From the NCBI RefSeq assembly GCF_021462825.1, contig NZ_JAKEEB010000030.1:24369-88368 (forward strand): a DNA stretch of 64,000 bases, in the 5' to 3' direction. The position numbers and the translations under genes were made by a program. Source of the DNA: Streptomyces glomeratus (GTDB lineage: Bacteria; Actinomycetota; Actinomycetes; Streptomycetales; Streptomycetaceae). The first letter of the stretch is position 1. Every line of letters begins with the position of its first letter. The notes beneath the pieces were generated by a model. It saw only the letters and a program-made list of their open reading frames with translations, had not been told where the DNA came from and did no database searches. Positions 17,589 through 25,421 of this stretch are shown here, in pieces.

Positions 17589-18443
17589 ATGAGCGCTGGT
17601 CGGGCAGGTCACGCGGCATCATTCGCAGTACGTCCGGAGTCCGAGACGGCCCGTCGGCCGCCTTCGCGGACCTTTCTGCGCACGGTCGACGGGGTCTCGA
17701 TCGACGCCGCATACAATCCTGGCTCCTCCGTACACGACACCGGACGTACATCCGCCGGCCACCTGCGGGATCTTGTATTCGTCGTCGCGCACGGCTTCAC
17801 CGGCGATCTGGAACGGCCTCATGTGCGCCGGATCGCGGGCGTCCTCGCCGGGCACGGAGCGGTGGTCACCTTCTCCTTCCGCGGGCACGGGACTTCGGGG
17901 GGACGCTCGACGGTCGGCGACCGGGAGGTGCACGACCTGGCGGCCGCTGTGCGCTGGGCACGCGAGCTGGGACACTCCCGGGTGGTGACCGTCGGCTTCT
18001 CGATGGGCGGGTCGGTGGTGCTGCGGCACGCGGCGCAGCCCCAGGAGGGCACGGGCCCGGACGCGGTGGTGGCCGTCAGCGCCCCCGCCCGCTGGTACTA
18101 CCGCGGTACGGCCCCCATGCGGCGGGTGCACTGGCTGGTGACCCGGCCCGCGGGCCGCCTCGTGGGCCGCTACGGCCTGCGTACCCGTATCCACCACCGG
18201 GACTGGGACCCGGTTCCCCTTTCCCCGGTGCAGTCCGTACCGCTGATCGCGCCGGTCCCGCTGCTGATCGTGCACGGCGACCGGGACGGCTATTTCCCCG
18301 TCGACCACCCGCGGATGCTGGCGAACGCCGCCCCCGGACACGCCGAACTGTGGCTGGAGCCCGGCATGGGCCATGCCGAGCACGCCAGCGACGACGGCCT
18401 GATGGCCCGGATCGGGGCGTGGGCGGTCTCGCGCGCGGGCTAG
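17589..18443 (+). CDS. alpha/beta hydrolase
   Basis: This 284-residue alpha/beta-hydrolase-fold protein has an oxyanion motif VVAHGFTGD, a nucleophile elbow GFSMGGS (Ser in GXSXGG), LLIVHGDRDGYFPVDH carrying the acid residue, and a C-terminal GMGHAEHA with the catalytic His. It is similar to serine aminopeptidase S33/monoacylglycerol-lipase-like enzymes, but the substrate is unknown. The ATG at 17589 has no clear ribosome site. It is divergent from glnR and is followed after 37 bp by the MoaD-like gene. Confidence 0.9.
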   Translation: MSAGRAGHAASFAVRPESETARRPPSRTFLRTVDGVSIDAAYNPGSSVHDTGRTSAGHLRDLVFVVAHGFTGDLERPHVRRIAGVLAGHGAVVTFSFRGHGTSGGRSTVGDREVHDLAAAVRWARELGHSRVVTVGFSMGGSVVLRHAAQPQEGTGPDAVVAVSAPARWYYRGTAPMRRVHWLVTRPAGRLVGRYGLRTRIHHRDWDPVPLSPVQSVPLIAPVPLLIVHGDRDGYFPVDHPRMLANAAPGHAELWLEPGMGHAEHASDDGLMARIGAWAVSRAG

Positions 18444-18480
18444 CCTGACGGTGTTCACCACGACCGAGTTGAGGAAGCAG

Positions 18481-18735
18481 ATGGCAAAGGGCACGGTGCG
18501 CTACTGGGCCGCCGCCAAGGCCGCGGCCGGGACCGCCGAGGAGCCGTACGACGCGATCACGCTCGCGGAGGCGCTCGACGCGGCCCGCGAGCGACACCCC
18601 GGCGAACTCGTCCGTGTCCTGCGACGATGCTCCTTCCTCGTCGACGGTGACCCCGTCGGGACCCGCGCGCATGAGACGGTTCGGCTGGCCGAGGGCGGCA
18701 CGGTCGAGGTGCTCCCGCCGTTCGCAGGAGGATGA
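18481..18735 (+). CDS. MoaD/ThiS-family sulfur carrier protein
   Basis: This 84-residue beta-grasp protein starts MAKGTVRYWAAAKAAAG and ends in the diagnostic PPFAGG with terminal Gly-Gly, the site of adenylation and thiocarboxylation. Such proteins deliver sulfur to molybdopterin or other cofactors. An upstream GTG at 18451 is in frame, but the ATG at 18481 has GAGGAAG at good spacing. Three bases separate it from the next gene, so they are likely co-transcribed. Which cofactor pathway it serves is not shown by its neighbours. Confidence 0.93.
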   Translation: MAKGTVRYWAAAKAAAGTAEEPYDAITLAEALDAARERHPGELVRVLRRCSFLVDGDPVGTRAHETVRLAEGGTVEVLPPFAGG

Positions 18736-18738
18736 GCG

Positions 18739-19959
18739 ATGAGCAACCAGCCCCATGAGGGATACGACCCGGGCTACGACCCCTACCGGCAGCACGGGCA
18801 TCAGCAGCCGGGATACCCGCACCAGGCGCAGCAGCCGGGATACCCGCAGCAGGCGCAGCAGCCGGGATACGAGCAGCAGGGATACCAGCAGCAGGGATAT
18901 CCCCAGCAGGCGCAGCAGCAGGAGTGGTACGACCCGAACGGGCCCGCCTATCCCCATCAGCAGCCGCAGCAGCAGCCGTATCCACAGCAACAACCCCAGC
19001 AGAGCCAGCAGCACCAGCAGCACCCTCAGCCACATATGCAGCAACCGCAGCAGTGGGACGGACAGTGGCAGGGACCGGCCTACGGGCAGCCGCTGCCGCA
19101 GGAGACGCCGGTGTACGAGCCCCACGGCCACGCCATGCCCGCCACCGGCGGTCACGCCGCCACGGCGACCGCCGCGCACCCCGCCGCCGTCGACCGCTCC
19201 GCGCTTCCCGCGAACCAGCGGGCCCGGCTCGAGGGCCGTTCGCCGATCATCGAGCCCGGACTCCAGCCCGCCGCGCTCACCGCGGGCCTCGGGGTGCTGC
19301 TCGCCGGTGCCGCGGCCCTCGGGATCTACGCCCTCGTCGTACCGCTCGTGCTGCTCCAGGCCCTGACGGCCGCCGGATGGTTCCGGCTGAACGGCATGTG
19401 GCCCGCCCGGCAGGGCATCGCGCTGGCGTTCCTGGGCGCGGTCACCGCGGATGTCGCGCTGCTCGTGGCCGGCCGGGAGCAGGCGCCCGCCGCGATCCTG
19501 GGCACCCTCGGCGTCTGGGTGCTGCTGTCCCTCGTCCTGCAACTGCGGTCGCACGCCGATCCGGACACTCGGATGTACGGCCTGATGGCGACGGTCGCCT
19601 CGGCCGCGCTGTCGATCGTCGCGGCCGGGCACCTCGCGGCCTCGCCGCACGCCGTCACGGTGAGCGCCCTCGCGGTCGCCGCCGCCGTTCTGGCGCGTGC
19701 GCTGCCGCTGCCGACCGCGGCCTCGGTGGTCGTGGCTCTGCTGGCGGCGGCGGGTGCCGGCATCGCGATGGGCGGGGCGACGGGCCTTGGCACATCCGGA
19801 GCCTTCCTGGGCCTCGGCGCGGGCGTCTGTGCCCTGATCGGCCACCGGGTCGCCTCCTACGACTACCCGTCCCGCTTCGTCCACTTCACGGCGGGCGTCG
19901 CCCTGCCGCTGACGGCGGCGGCACCGGTGGTCTGGGTGCTGGGGCGCGCTCTCGGCTAG
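18739..19959 (+). CDS. membrane protein with Gln/Pro/Tyr-rich N-terminal tail
   Basis: This 406-residue protein begins with about 115 residues of low-complexity repeats (QQPGYPHQA, QQPGYPQQA, QQGYQQQ) and continues with roughly nine to ten hydrophobic segments from about residue 180 (LTAGLGVLLAGAAALGIYAL, VLLSLVLQL and others). The cytoplasmic tail resembles the intrinsically disordered tails of Streptomyces envelope proteins. No transport or enzyme motif was recognised. The start at 18739 has AGGAGGATGAGCG upstream. It appears co-transcribed with the MoaD-like gene. Confidence 0.85.
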   Translation: MSNQPHEGYDPGYDPYRQHGHQQPGYPHQAQQPGYPQQAQQPGYEQQGYQQQGYPQQAQQQEWYDPNGPAYPHQQPQQQPYPQQQPQQSQQHQQHPQPHMQQPQQWDGQWQGPAYGQPLPQETPVYEPHGHAMPATGGHAATATAAHPAAVDRSALPANQRARLEGRSPIIEPGLQPAALTAGLGVLLAGAAALGIYALVVPLVLLQALTAAGWFRLNGMWPARQGIALAFLGAVTADVALLVAGREQAPAAILGTLGVWVLLSLVLQLRSHADPDTRMYGLMATVASAALSIVAAGHLAASPHAVTVSALAVAAAVLARALPLPTAASVVVALLAAAGAGIAMGGATGLGTSGAFLGLGAGVCALIGHRVASYDYPSRFVHFTAGVALPLTAAAPVVWVLGRALG

Positions 19960-20096
19960 GGGCGCCTGCGGTGCGTGTCACAGGTGATCCACAATCCGGT
20001 GGCCGCCACAGCGCGCGGGGTTACAGTCGCGCTCGGCGGCCACCCGGTCGTCAGTGACCTGTCGTGGACGACTGCCGAGGTGGGGGAACACCGAGC

Positions 20097-20834
20097 ATGC
20101 GCGCACTGCGAATACTGCTGATCGTCGCCGTGATCCTGGGAGGGCTCTTCGCGATCGTGGACCGGGTGGCGGTCCACTTCGCCGAGGGCAAGGTGGCCGA
20201 CAAGCTGAAGACCACCGAGAACCTGGCCACCACCCCGGACGTGTCCATCAACGGCTTCCCCTTCCTCACCCAGGTCGCCGACGGGGAGCTGGACGACGTA
20301 GAGATCGGCATCAAGGACTACGAGGCGGCCACCGGCAACGGCGGCGAGCACGTCCGTATAGACGACCTCCACGCGCATATGAAGGGCGTCAGGTTCTCCG
20401 GCGACTACAGCTCCGCCACCGCGGCCGACGCCACCGGCACCGCGCTCATCACCTACGACGAGCTGCTCAGGAAGGCCAAGTCGGAGCCCACCGACGTGGG
20501 GCTCGGCGTGATGGCCCGGGTGACCGGCCTGTCGGACGGCGGTAACGGCAAGATCAAGGTGGCGCTCACGATCCAGGCCCCCGGCTTCAAGACGTCGAAG
20601 CCCGTCTCCGTGCTCAGCTCGGCCACGGTCCGGGGCAACACCGTCCAGGTGCACGCGGACGGGCTGCCCCAGCTCCCGGGGCTCCAGTTCCTCGAGAACC
20701 GGTTCCGTACCGTTGCCGACTTCCAGCAGGGGATCGCCCGGCTGCCCGGCGGTATCCGCCTCGACCGGGTGCGGGCGACCAAGGACGGCGTGGAGATCAC
20801 GGCGAAGGGTTCGGACGTCAGTCTGGCGGGGTAG
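20097..20834 (+). CDS. DUF2993 (LmeA-like) exported protein
   Basis: This 245-residue protein has one N-terminal hydrophobic segment (RILLIVAVILGGLFAIVD) that anchors or exports it, then the DUF2993 fold: DKLKTTENLATTPDVSINGFPFLTQVADGELDDVEI is characteristic of the start of this family. In mycobacteria the related LmeA acts in lipomannan maturation in the periplasm. A similar cell-envelope lipid-binding role is plausible here but not shown. The ATG at 20097 follows GGTGGGGGAACACCGAGC. It stands alone, with about 300 bp to the leader peptide downstream. Confidence 0.9.
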   Translation: MRALRILLIVAVILGGLFAIVDRVAVHFAEGKVADKLKTTENLATTPDVSINGFPFLTQVADGELDDVEIGIKDYEAATGNGGEHVRIDDLHAHMKGVRFSGDYSSATAADATGTALITYDELLRKAKSEPTDVGLGVMARVTGLSDGGNGKIKVALTIQAPGFKTSKPVSVLSSATVRGNTVQVHADGLPQLPGLQFLENRFRTVADFQQGIARLPGGIRLDRVRATKDGVEITAKGSDVSLAG

Positions 20835-21092
20835 CACGGAAGACGGCTCCGGCCCGACGGGCGAGGGGCCCGGGACGAAGGGGGCCAGGACGAAGAGCCC
20901 AGCACCAGGGCCCCCGGGCGGAGAGGCCCCGGTTCCGGGTGTCCACGGGCCGAGGTGTCCGAGGGGCGAGACGGCTCGTCCGTACCGCAGATGACGTGAC
21001 GGGCGCGGGCGGCCCGGAGCCGTCCGGCGGCCGTCGGATCGCACATCCTTTCTCGCATGCCGGACGATCGCATCTCAACATACGACACGCCG

Positions 21093-21122
21093 GTGACATG
21101 CCCGGCGATCCGTCCCTACGAT
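21093..21122 (+). promoter_or_regulatory. promoter of sulfur operon leader
   Basis: GTGACA (21093-21098), 18-bp spacer, TACGAT (21117-21122). The predicted start falls on the A of the leader ATG at 21130, so the transcript is likely leaderless for the leader peptide. The 295 bp between the DUF2993 gene and this leader hold nothing else I can name. Confidence 0.75.
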
Positions 21123-21129
21123 CGACCCC

Positions 21130-21210
21130 ATGCAGCGACAGGCGGATCTCACGAAGCGGCGGGCAGTAGACCTGTGCCGCGTCGCCGCCATGCTCTGTCG
21201 CCCCTTCTGA
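21130..21210 (+). CDS. putative leader peptide with two cysteines
   Basis: This 26-residue peptide, starting MQRQADLTKRRAVDLCRVA and ending MLCRPF, carries Cys16 and Cys23. Peptides with the core KRRAVDLCRVAAMLCR are found upstream of sulfur-assimilation genes in streptomycetes and are annotated as putative leader peptides. It lies 138 bp before the rhodanese gene, and its promoter places the transcript start on its ATG. Downstream dyads at 21212-21227 (CGGGAA-CCCC-TTCCCG) and 21236-21259 (GGCCCC/GGGGCC) could form attenuator structures. Cysteine-dependent attenuation, as shown for Cys-rich leader ORFs of mycobacteria, is my inference. Confidence 0.8.
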   Translation: MQRQADLTKRRAVDLCRVAAMLCRPF

Positions 21211-21348
21211 GCGGGAACCCCTTCCCGTAATCACCGGCCCCGCGCCCGACCCCGGGGCCATCCTGCGCCGTGTACGCCCGGCCCGACCGCGTACCCGCGC
21301 CCCTTCGCACCCGCACCACCGCCGCAACTGCCCCGGAGGAGAAAGCGC

Positions 21349-22194
21349 ATGAGCCGCAGCGACGTCCTGGTCGACGCCGACTGGCTTCAGGACCACCTCA
21401 ACGACCCCACCATCGCGATCGTCGAGGTGGACGAGGACACGTCCGCATACGAGAAGAACCACATCAGGAACGCGATCCGCATCGACTGGACGAAGGATCT
21501 CCAGGACCCGGTCCGCCGCGACTTCATCGACCAGGCCGGCTTCGAGAAGCTCCTGTCGGAGAAGGGCATCGCCAACGAGCACACGGTGATCCTCTACGGC
21601 GGCAACAACAACTGGTTCGCGTCGTACGCCTACTGGTACTTCAAGCTGTACGGCCACGAGAACGTGAAGCTGCTCGACGGCGGCCGCAAGAAGTGGGAGC
21701 TGGACGCCCGCGAGCTGGTCGACGGCACCGAGGTGCCCGAGCGCCCGGCCACCGAGTACAAGGCCAAGCCGCAGGACACCTCCATCCGCGCCTTCCGTGA
21801 CGACGTCGTGGCCGCGATCGGCGCCGAGAACCTGGTCGACGTCCGCTCGCCCGACGAGTTCTCCGGCAAGCTGCTCGCCCCGGCGCACCTGCCGCAGGAG
21901 CAGTCGCAGCGCCCGGGCCACGTCCCGACCGCCCGTAACATCCCGTGGTCGAAGAACGCCAACGACGACGGCACGTTCAAGTCGGACGAGGAGCTCAAGA
22001 AGCTGTACGCCGAGGAGAACGTCGACCTCGCCAAGGACACCATCGCCTACTGCCGCATCGGTGAGCGCTCCGCGCTGACCTGGTTCGTCCTGCACGAGCT
22101 GCTCGAGGTCCCGAACGTCAAGAACTACGACGGCTCCTGGACCGAGTACGGCTCCCTCGTCGGTGTCCCGATCGAGCTGGGCGCCGCCAAGTAA
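21349..22194 (+). CDS. thiosulfate sulfurtransferase (rhodanese)
   Basis: This 281-residue protein is made of two rhodanese domains: an inactive N-terminal one (about 7-125) and a catalytic C-terminal one (about 150-275) with active-site loop YCRIGERS, Cys235. It moves sulfane sulfur from thiosulfate to thiophilic acceptors such as cyanide in assays, and feeds sulfur metabolism in the cytoplasm. The ATG at 21349 has GGAGGAG upstream. A DUF1416 gene follows 34 bp downstream, a pairing typical of actinobacteria, and a Cys-containing leader precedes it. Confidence 0.96.
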   Translation: MSRSDVLVDADWLQDHLNDPTIAIVEVDEDTSAYEKNHIRNAIRIDWTKDLQDPVRRDFIDQAGFEKLLSEKGIANEHTVILYGGNNNWFASYAYWYFKLYGHENVKLLDGGRKKWELDARELVDGTEVPERPATEYKAKPQDTSIRAFRDDVVAAIGAENLVDVRSPDEFSGKLLAPAHLPQEQSQRPGHVPTARNIPWSKNANDDGTFKSDEELKKLYAEENVDLAKDTIAYCRIGERSALTWFVLHELLEVPNVKNYDGSWTEYGSLVGVPIELGAAK

Positions 22195-22228
22195 TCCCGG
22201 ACCCCGGACCTACCCCGAAGGAAGAACC

Positions 22229-22516
22229 ATGTGTGGAGCGAAGGCCGGCGGCCCCGACGCCTCGACGATCAAGCCCGGTGAGACCACCATCCAGGGTCAG
22301 GTGACCCGCGACGGCGAGCCCGTCGTCGGCTACGTGCGCCTGCTGGACTCGACCGGCGAGTTCACCGCCGAGGTCCCGACCTCGGCAACCGGACAGTTCC
22401 GCTTCTACGCGGCCGAGGGCACCTGGACGGTACGCGCCCTGGTGCCGGGCGCCACCGCGGACCGTACGGTCGTTGCCCAGCAGGGCGGTCTCGCGGAGGT
22501 CGCGATCGCCGTCTGA
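22229..22516 (+). CDS. DUF1416 protein
   Basis: This 95-residue protein begins MCGAKAGGPDASTIKPGET with a conserved near-N-terminal Cys. The rest folds as a beta-sandwich-like domain (VTRDGEPVVGYVRLLD, GQFRFYAAEGTWTVRALV). The family is almost always next to a thiosulfate sulfurtransferase in actinobacteria, which suggests it accepts or relays sulfur through that Cys. This is an inference from association. The ribosome site GAAGGAAG precedes the ATG at 22229. Confidence 0.93.
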   Translation: MCGAKAGGPDASTIKPGETTIQGQVTRDGEPVVGYVRLLDSTGEFTAEVPTSATGQFRFYAAEGTWTVRALVPGATADRTVVAQQGGLAEVAIAV

Positions 22517-22604
22517 GCAGGACCGGCACAGCCGGAAGGGCCGCACTCTCGGGTTGGACGCCTCGGGTGCGGTCCTTCCGCATGTCCGGGGGCATAGTGA
22601 AGGT

Positions 22605-22862
22605 ATGTACGCACGACGACGTCACGTGTACTTCGCCATGATGGGCACCTGCCTGGTGCTCTTCGTTCTGGCCTGGGGAGTCGTGCGTCTGTGGTCCGTC
22701 CCGGCGGCCGTGGCGATGTGTGTGGTCGCCATGGTGATACCGCCGCTGGCGGCGGTGGTGGCGAACCGGCGCGGCCCCGACGACCGCTGGTGGGACGACC
22801 CGTCCGGGGACCCGAAGTCAGACGAGTGGTGGGACGAGCTGGACGGGAAGAAACGGCACTAG
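22605..22862 (+). CDS. DUF3099-like small membrane protein
   Basis: This 85-residue protein has two membrane spans (about 9-28 and 31-48: YFAMMGTCLVLFVLAWGVV and VPAAVAMCVVAMVIPPLAAVVA) and a charged tail rich in Trp and Asp (DDRWWDDPSGDPKSDEWWDEL). This pattern matches the DUF3099 family of actinobacteria, whose function is unknown. It lies 88 bp after the DUF1416 gene in the same direction, with an AAGG before the ATG at 22605. Confidence 0.85.
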   Translation: MYARRRHVYFAMMGTCLVLFVLAWGVVRLWSVPAAVAMCVVAMVIPPLAAVVANRRGPDDRWWDDPSGDPKSDEWWDELDGKKRH

Positions 22863-22899
22863 GAGGGCCTGTCCGGCGGATCGGATCCCCCGGAATGGC

Positions 22900-23133
22900 T
22901 CAGTTCCTGGACGCTGCCCGGGTGAAGACCCACAGCGCGAGGATCAGCGTGATGGGATGGGCGGCCGCCGACCACGGCTGCGGCACCCGGTGCCGGGCCC
23001 CCACCACGCCGGCAGCGAGCAGGAGCCGGCTGAACGACAGCCACGGCCGCTTGACCAGGCTGCCGCACACCGCGCCCAACCGGCTTGCGGAGTTCCGTCT
23101 GGCCGCCGACCCGCCCGACCCCGTCGACCCCAT
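22900..23133 (-). CDS. small hypothetical membrane protein
   Basis: This protein of about 77 residues has one hydrophobic centre (LSFSRLLLAAGVVGARHRV) and a second near the C-terminus (AAHPITLILALWVFTRAASRN). Codons show strong GC bias at position three over the whole frame, which supports coding. The ATG at 23133 follows a G-rich stretch. A GTG at 23166 would add 11 residues. It lies downstream of the DsrE gene on the same strand and converges with the DUF3099 gene. No family recognised. Confidence 0.65.
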   Translation of the reverse strand: MGSTGSGGSAARRNSASRLGAVCGSLVKRPWLSFSRLLLAAGVVGARHRVPQPWSAAAHPITLILALWVFTRAASRN

Positions 23134-23226
23134 GGCCGAACCCCAGCCATTCACAGAGCGCCTCACCGGCGCACCCGTGATCCGCCGGGCAGGGTCTGCC
23201 GGTCCTTGTTCCGGCGTGCCTGCGTG

Positions 23227-23589
23227 TCAGTACACGAGCGCCTGCGTGTCGTCCGTCAGCGCCTCCTGGACGAACACCTGCGAGCCCGCGATCCTCACGC
23301 CCTCGATGACGTCCTTCTCCGTGATCTCGCGGCGGGCCGCACACTGCGTGCACAGGGTGATCCGCCCGGCCGCCAGGACGGAATCGATCAGATCCGGCAG
23401 CGGCGCGGCGTGCGGCAACTCGAACTCGGCGGCACGTCCCGGCAGCGCGAACCAGGACGACTCCCCGGTCAGCCAGAGCGACACGTCCACACCGCTGGCC
23501 ACCGCCACGGCCGCCACGGTGAACGCCTGCGAGCAGCGCTCCGGGGCATCCGCTCCGGCCGTCACCTTGATCACGAGCTTCTTCGCCAT
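23227..23589 (-). CDS. DsrE-family protein
   Basis: This 120-residue DsrE/F-like protein has the N-terminal KKLVIKVTAGADAPERCSQAF, a central alpha/beta fold and a Cys pair ITLCTQCAARREI at about residues 77-88. DsrE-like proteins bind or relay sulfur on cysteine. Its position near the sulfurtransferase/DUF1416 genes fits a sulfur-trafficking role, although it is on the opposite strand. The start at 23589 is followed downstream by the small membrane protein. Confidence 0.88.
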   Translation of the reverse strand: MAKKLVIKVTAGADAPERCSQAFTVAAVAVASGVDVSLWLTGESSWFALPGRAAEFELPHAAPLPDLIDSVLAAGRITLCTQCAARREITEKDVIEGVRIAGSQVFVQEALTDDTQALVY

Positions 23590-23612
23590 GCCCGCAGCCT
23601 AGCCCCGCAAGG

Positions 23613-23987
23613 TCATGGGCGGTGCTCCCGGCTGTGGTGGCGCCGCAGCAGAACGTTCGCGTCCGTTTCCGCGCTGCCGTCGCACTCCGCCCGTGCGGCC
23701 TCCCGCAGTCCGTCCAGCTCCGTGCACATGGCGCAGCCACGGACCGGAAGCGGCGGGCGGCTCGTGTCGCCGGCCGACCGGGTGCGCTCGTTCGCCGCCG
23801 TCACCCCGGCGCTGAGCCGCTCCCGCGCCGTGGCCGGGCGGAGCGTGGCGGGATCGGCCTGCCACTCCCGGCCCCCGCCGACCGGGCGCAGCATCGCATA
23901 CGGCCCCGACCGGTCCTGGTACGCGCCGACCTTGCCCGTCGCCGGGTCGTAGAGGAGCGCTCCGCGCTCGGGGGACTCCGTGTTCAT
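23613..23987 (-). CDS. hypothetical protein of the XRE/DUF397 module
   Basis: This 124-residue protein begins MNTESPERGALLYDPATGK, with a central segment GREWQADPATLRPATARERLSA. It ends with a Cys pair and a DxS..TDxxVLxRRHxxxEH-like motif (CAMCTEL, then SAETDANVLLRRHHSREH). Proteins with this ending are often encoded beside XRE/DUF397 gene pairs in Streptomyces. The start ATG is at 23987, divergent from the XRE gene at 24170. The 182-bp gap probably carries both promoters. Function unknown. Confidence 0.75.
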   Translation of the reverse strand: MNTESPERGALLYDPATGKVGAYQDRSGPYAMLRPVGGGREWQADPATLRPATARERLSAGVTAANERTRSAGDTSRPPLPVRGCAMCTELDGLREAARAECDGSAETDANVLLRRHHSREHRP

Positions 23988-24169
23988 GGGGTGCCGTTCC
24001 TTTCCGCCCAAGGCCTGCGCGGGGCGTGACAGTTGGACTACGCTGCGTGTTCCGGACAGTACGAGCATGGCCGCTGAGCAGGGCCGGAACGCCGTGGACG
24101 GGATCTCCTTCGCCGCTGCTCGGCACTCCTTCCACACCTTCCACAGCCGTCCTTCACGACAGGAGCGCG

Positions 24170-25012
24170 ATGCCACCGCGACGGGTGATCACGGGGCGCA
24201 GCCAGGAGCCGAGGAAGCGGTTCGCCGAGGAACTCCGGTTACTGCGCACCGAGCGGGGCGAGAGTCTGCGGAAGCTCGGCGAGGTGCTGGGCTGGGACTG
24301 GTCCCTGTTCGGAAAGATGGAGAGCGGTCAGACCCTGGGGAGCCCGGAGGTGGTCCAGGCGCTGGACCAGCACTACGGGACCCCCGGACTGCTGCTGGCC
24401 CTGTGGGAACTGGCGGTGGGGGACCCGACGCAGTTCAAGGAGCAGTACCGGCGGTACATGGTCCTGGAGGCGGAGGCGGTGAATCTGTGGCACTTCGGGG
24501 TGAGCACCGTTCACGGTCTGCTTCAAACGGAGGGCTACGCGTACGAAGTTCTCGCACTCGGCGGTGCGAAGGGGCAGGAGCTGGATCAGCAGGTCGAGGC
24601 GCGAACGGGGCGACGTGAACTCCTGGAGGGTGAGGACGCGCCGCCACTCCGAGCGCTGCTCGCCGAGGCGGTGCTGCGCACCCCGCTGCGCGACGAGGCG
24701 GTTTGGCGGAAGCAGCTGGAGTACCTGATGGAGGTGTCCGGCCGCCCGAACATCACACTTCAAGTGCTGCCGCAGGGCGTCGGCCTGCACGGGCTGGTGA
24801 GCACCGACGTGATGTTCCTGCGCCTGCTGGACGGAAAGACGGTGGCGTACACGGAGAACGCTCACCGCGGTGAACTGATCGAAGAAAACAGCTCAGTTGA
24901 GCGGCTGCAACGTGCGTACGATGCGATGCGCGACCTGGCTCTGAGCCCGGCCGAGTCGCGGAAGTTCATCCTGCGGATGTTGGAGGAAGTGCCGTGCGAG
25001 CCATCGACCTGA
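24170..25012 (+). CDS. XRE-family regulator with DUF5753
   Basis: This 280-residue protein has an N-terminal helix-turn-helix (RFAEELRLLRTERGESLRKLGEVLGWDWSLFGKME, about 14-55). A C-terminal DUF5753 ligand-like domain has NLWHFGVSTVHGLLQTEGYA, RRELLEGEDAPPLRALLAEAVL and NITLQVLPQGVGLHGLV. Such regulators pair with a small DUF397 protein; here that gene overlaps the end by 19 bp. AGGAG precedes the ATG at 24170. Codon 24 (24239-24241) is TTA, the rare Leu codon that makes Streptomyces genes dependent on the bldA tRNA, so it may act late in development. Confidence 0.93.
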   Translation: MPPRRVITGRSQEPRKRFAEELRLLRTERGESLRKLGEVLGWDWSLFGKMESGQTLGSPEVVQALDQHYGTPGLLLALWELAVGDPTQFKEQYRRYMVLEAEAVNLWHFGVSTVHGLLQTEGYAYEVLALGGAKGQELDQQVEARTGRRELLEGEDAPPLRALLAEAVLRTPLRDEAVWRKQLEYLMEVSGRPNITLQVLPQGVGLHGLVSTDVMFLRLLDGKTVAYTENAHRGELIEENSSVERLQRAYDAMRDLALSPAESRKFILRMLEEVPCEPST

Positions 25013-25188
25013 GCACCGCGACATGGCGCAAGAGCAGCTACAGCAATCCGGACGGCGGTGCCTGCGTAGAGGTCGCCCAGAACCTCCCCTCCGTCGTCCC
25101 CGTCCGTGACAGCAAGGACCCCGCCCGCGGCACCCTCCTTTTCGAGGCGGCCGCATGGTCCCGCTTCATCGACGAAGTCAAGCGCTGA
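24994..25188 (+). CDS. DUF397 protein
   Basis: This 64-residue DUF397 protein has the family hallmarks WRKSSYSNPDGGACVEVA and VRDSKDPARGTLLFEAAAWSRFI. Genes of this family lie directly after XRE/DUF5753 regulators, and the pair is thought to act together, in some cases in developmental control or like a toxin-antitoxin pair. The GTG start at 24994 overlaps the end of the regulator, implying coupled translation. Confidence 0.95.
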   Translation: MRAIDLSTATWRKSSYSNPDGGACVEVAQNLPSVVPVRDSKDPARGTLLFEAAAWSRFIDEVKR

Positions 25189-25285
25189 ACCCGGGGGAGT
25201 CCCCCTCGCCGAGAAGGCCGGGGTCCGGCCACGTAAGCTTGGAGCCGGCTCTGTGTACCCACCCTCGCTCACCAAGGAGCACCCC

Positions 25286-25384
25286 GTGGAGATCTTCTTC
25301 GAAACCCTGCTGGTCCTGGTCTGCGTCGGCGTGCTCGCCTTCGCCGGGCTGGCCGTGAAGAAGCTGTACGAGGGCCAGCGCTGA
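25286..25384 (+). CDS. very small membrane protein
   Basis: This 32-residue peptide (starting MEIFFETLLVLVCVGVLAF, ending KKLYEGQR) has a single membrane span and a basic cytoplasmic end. The GTG at 25286 has a strong ribosome site AAGGAG six bases upstream, which decides the start. It lies 37 bp before the nitrobindin gene on the same strand and may be co-transcribed with it. Function unknown. Confidence 0.75.
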   Translation: MEIFFETLLVLVCVGVLAFAGLAVKKLYEGQR

Positions 25385-25421
25385 TCCCCGCATCCCCGAC
25401 GGACACGACGAAAAGCAGCTC

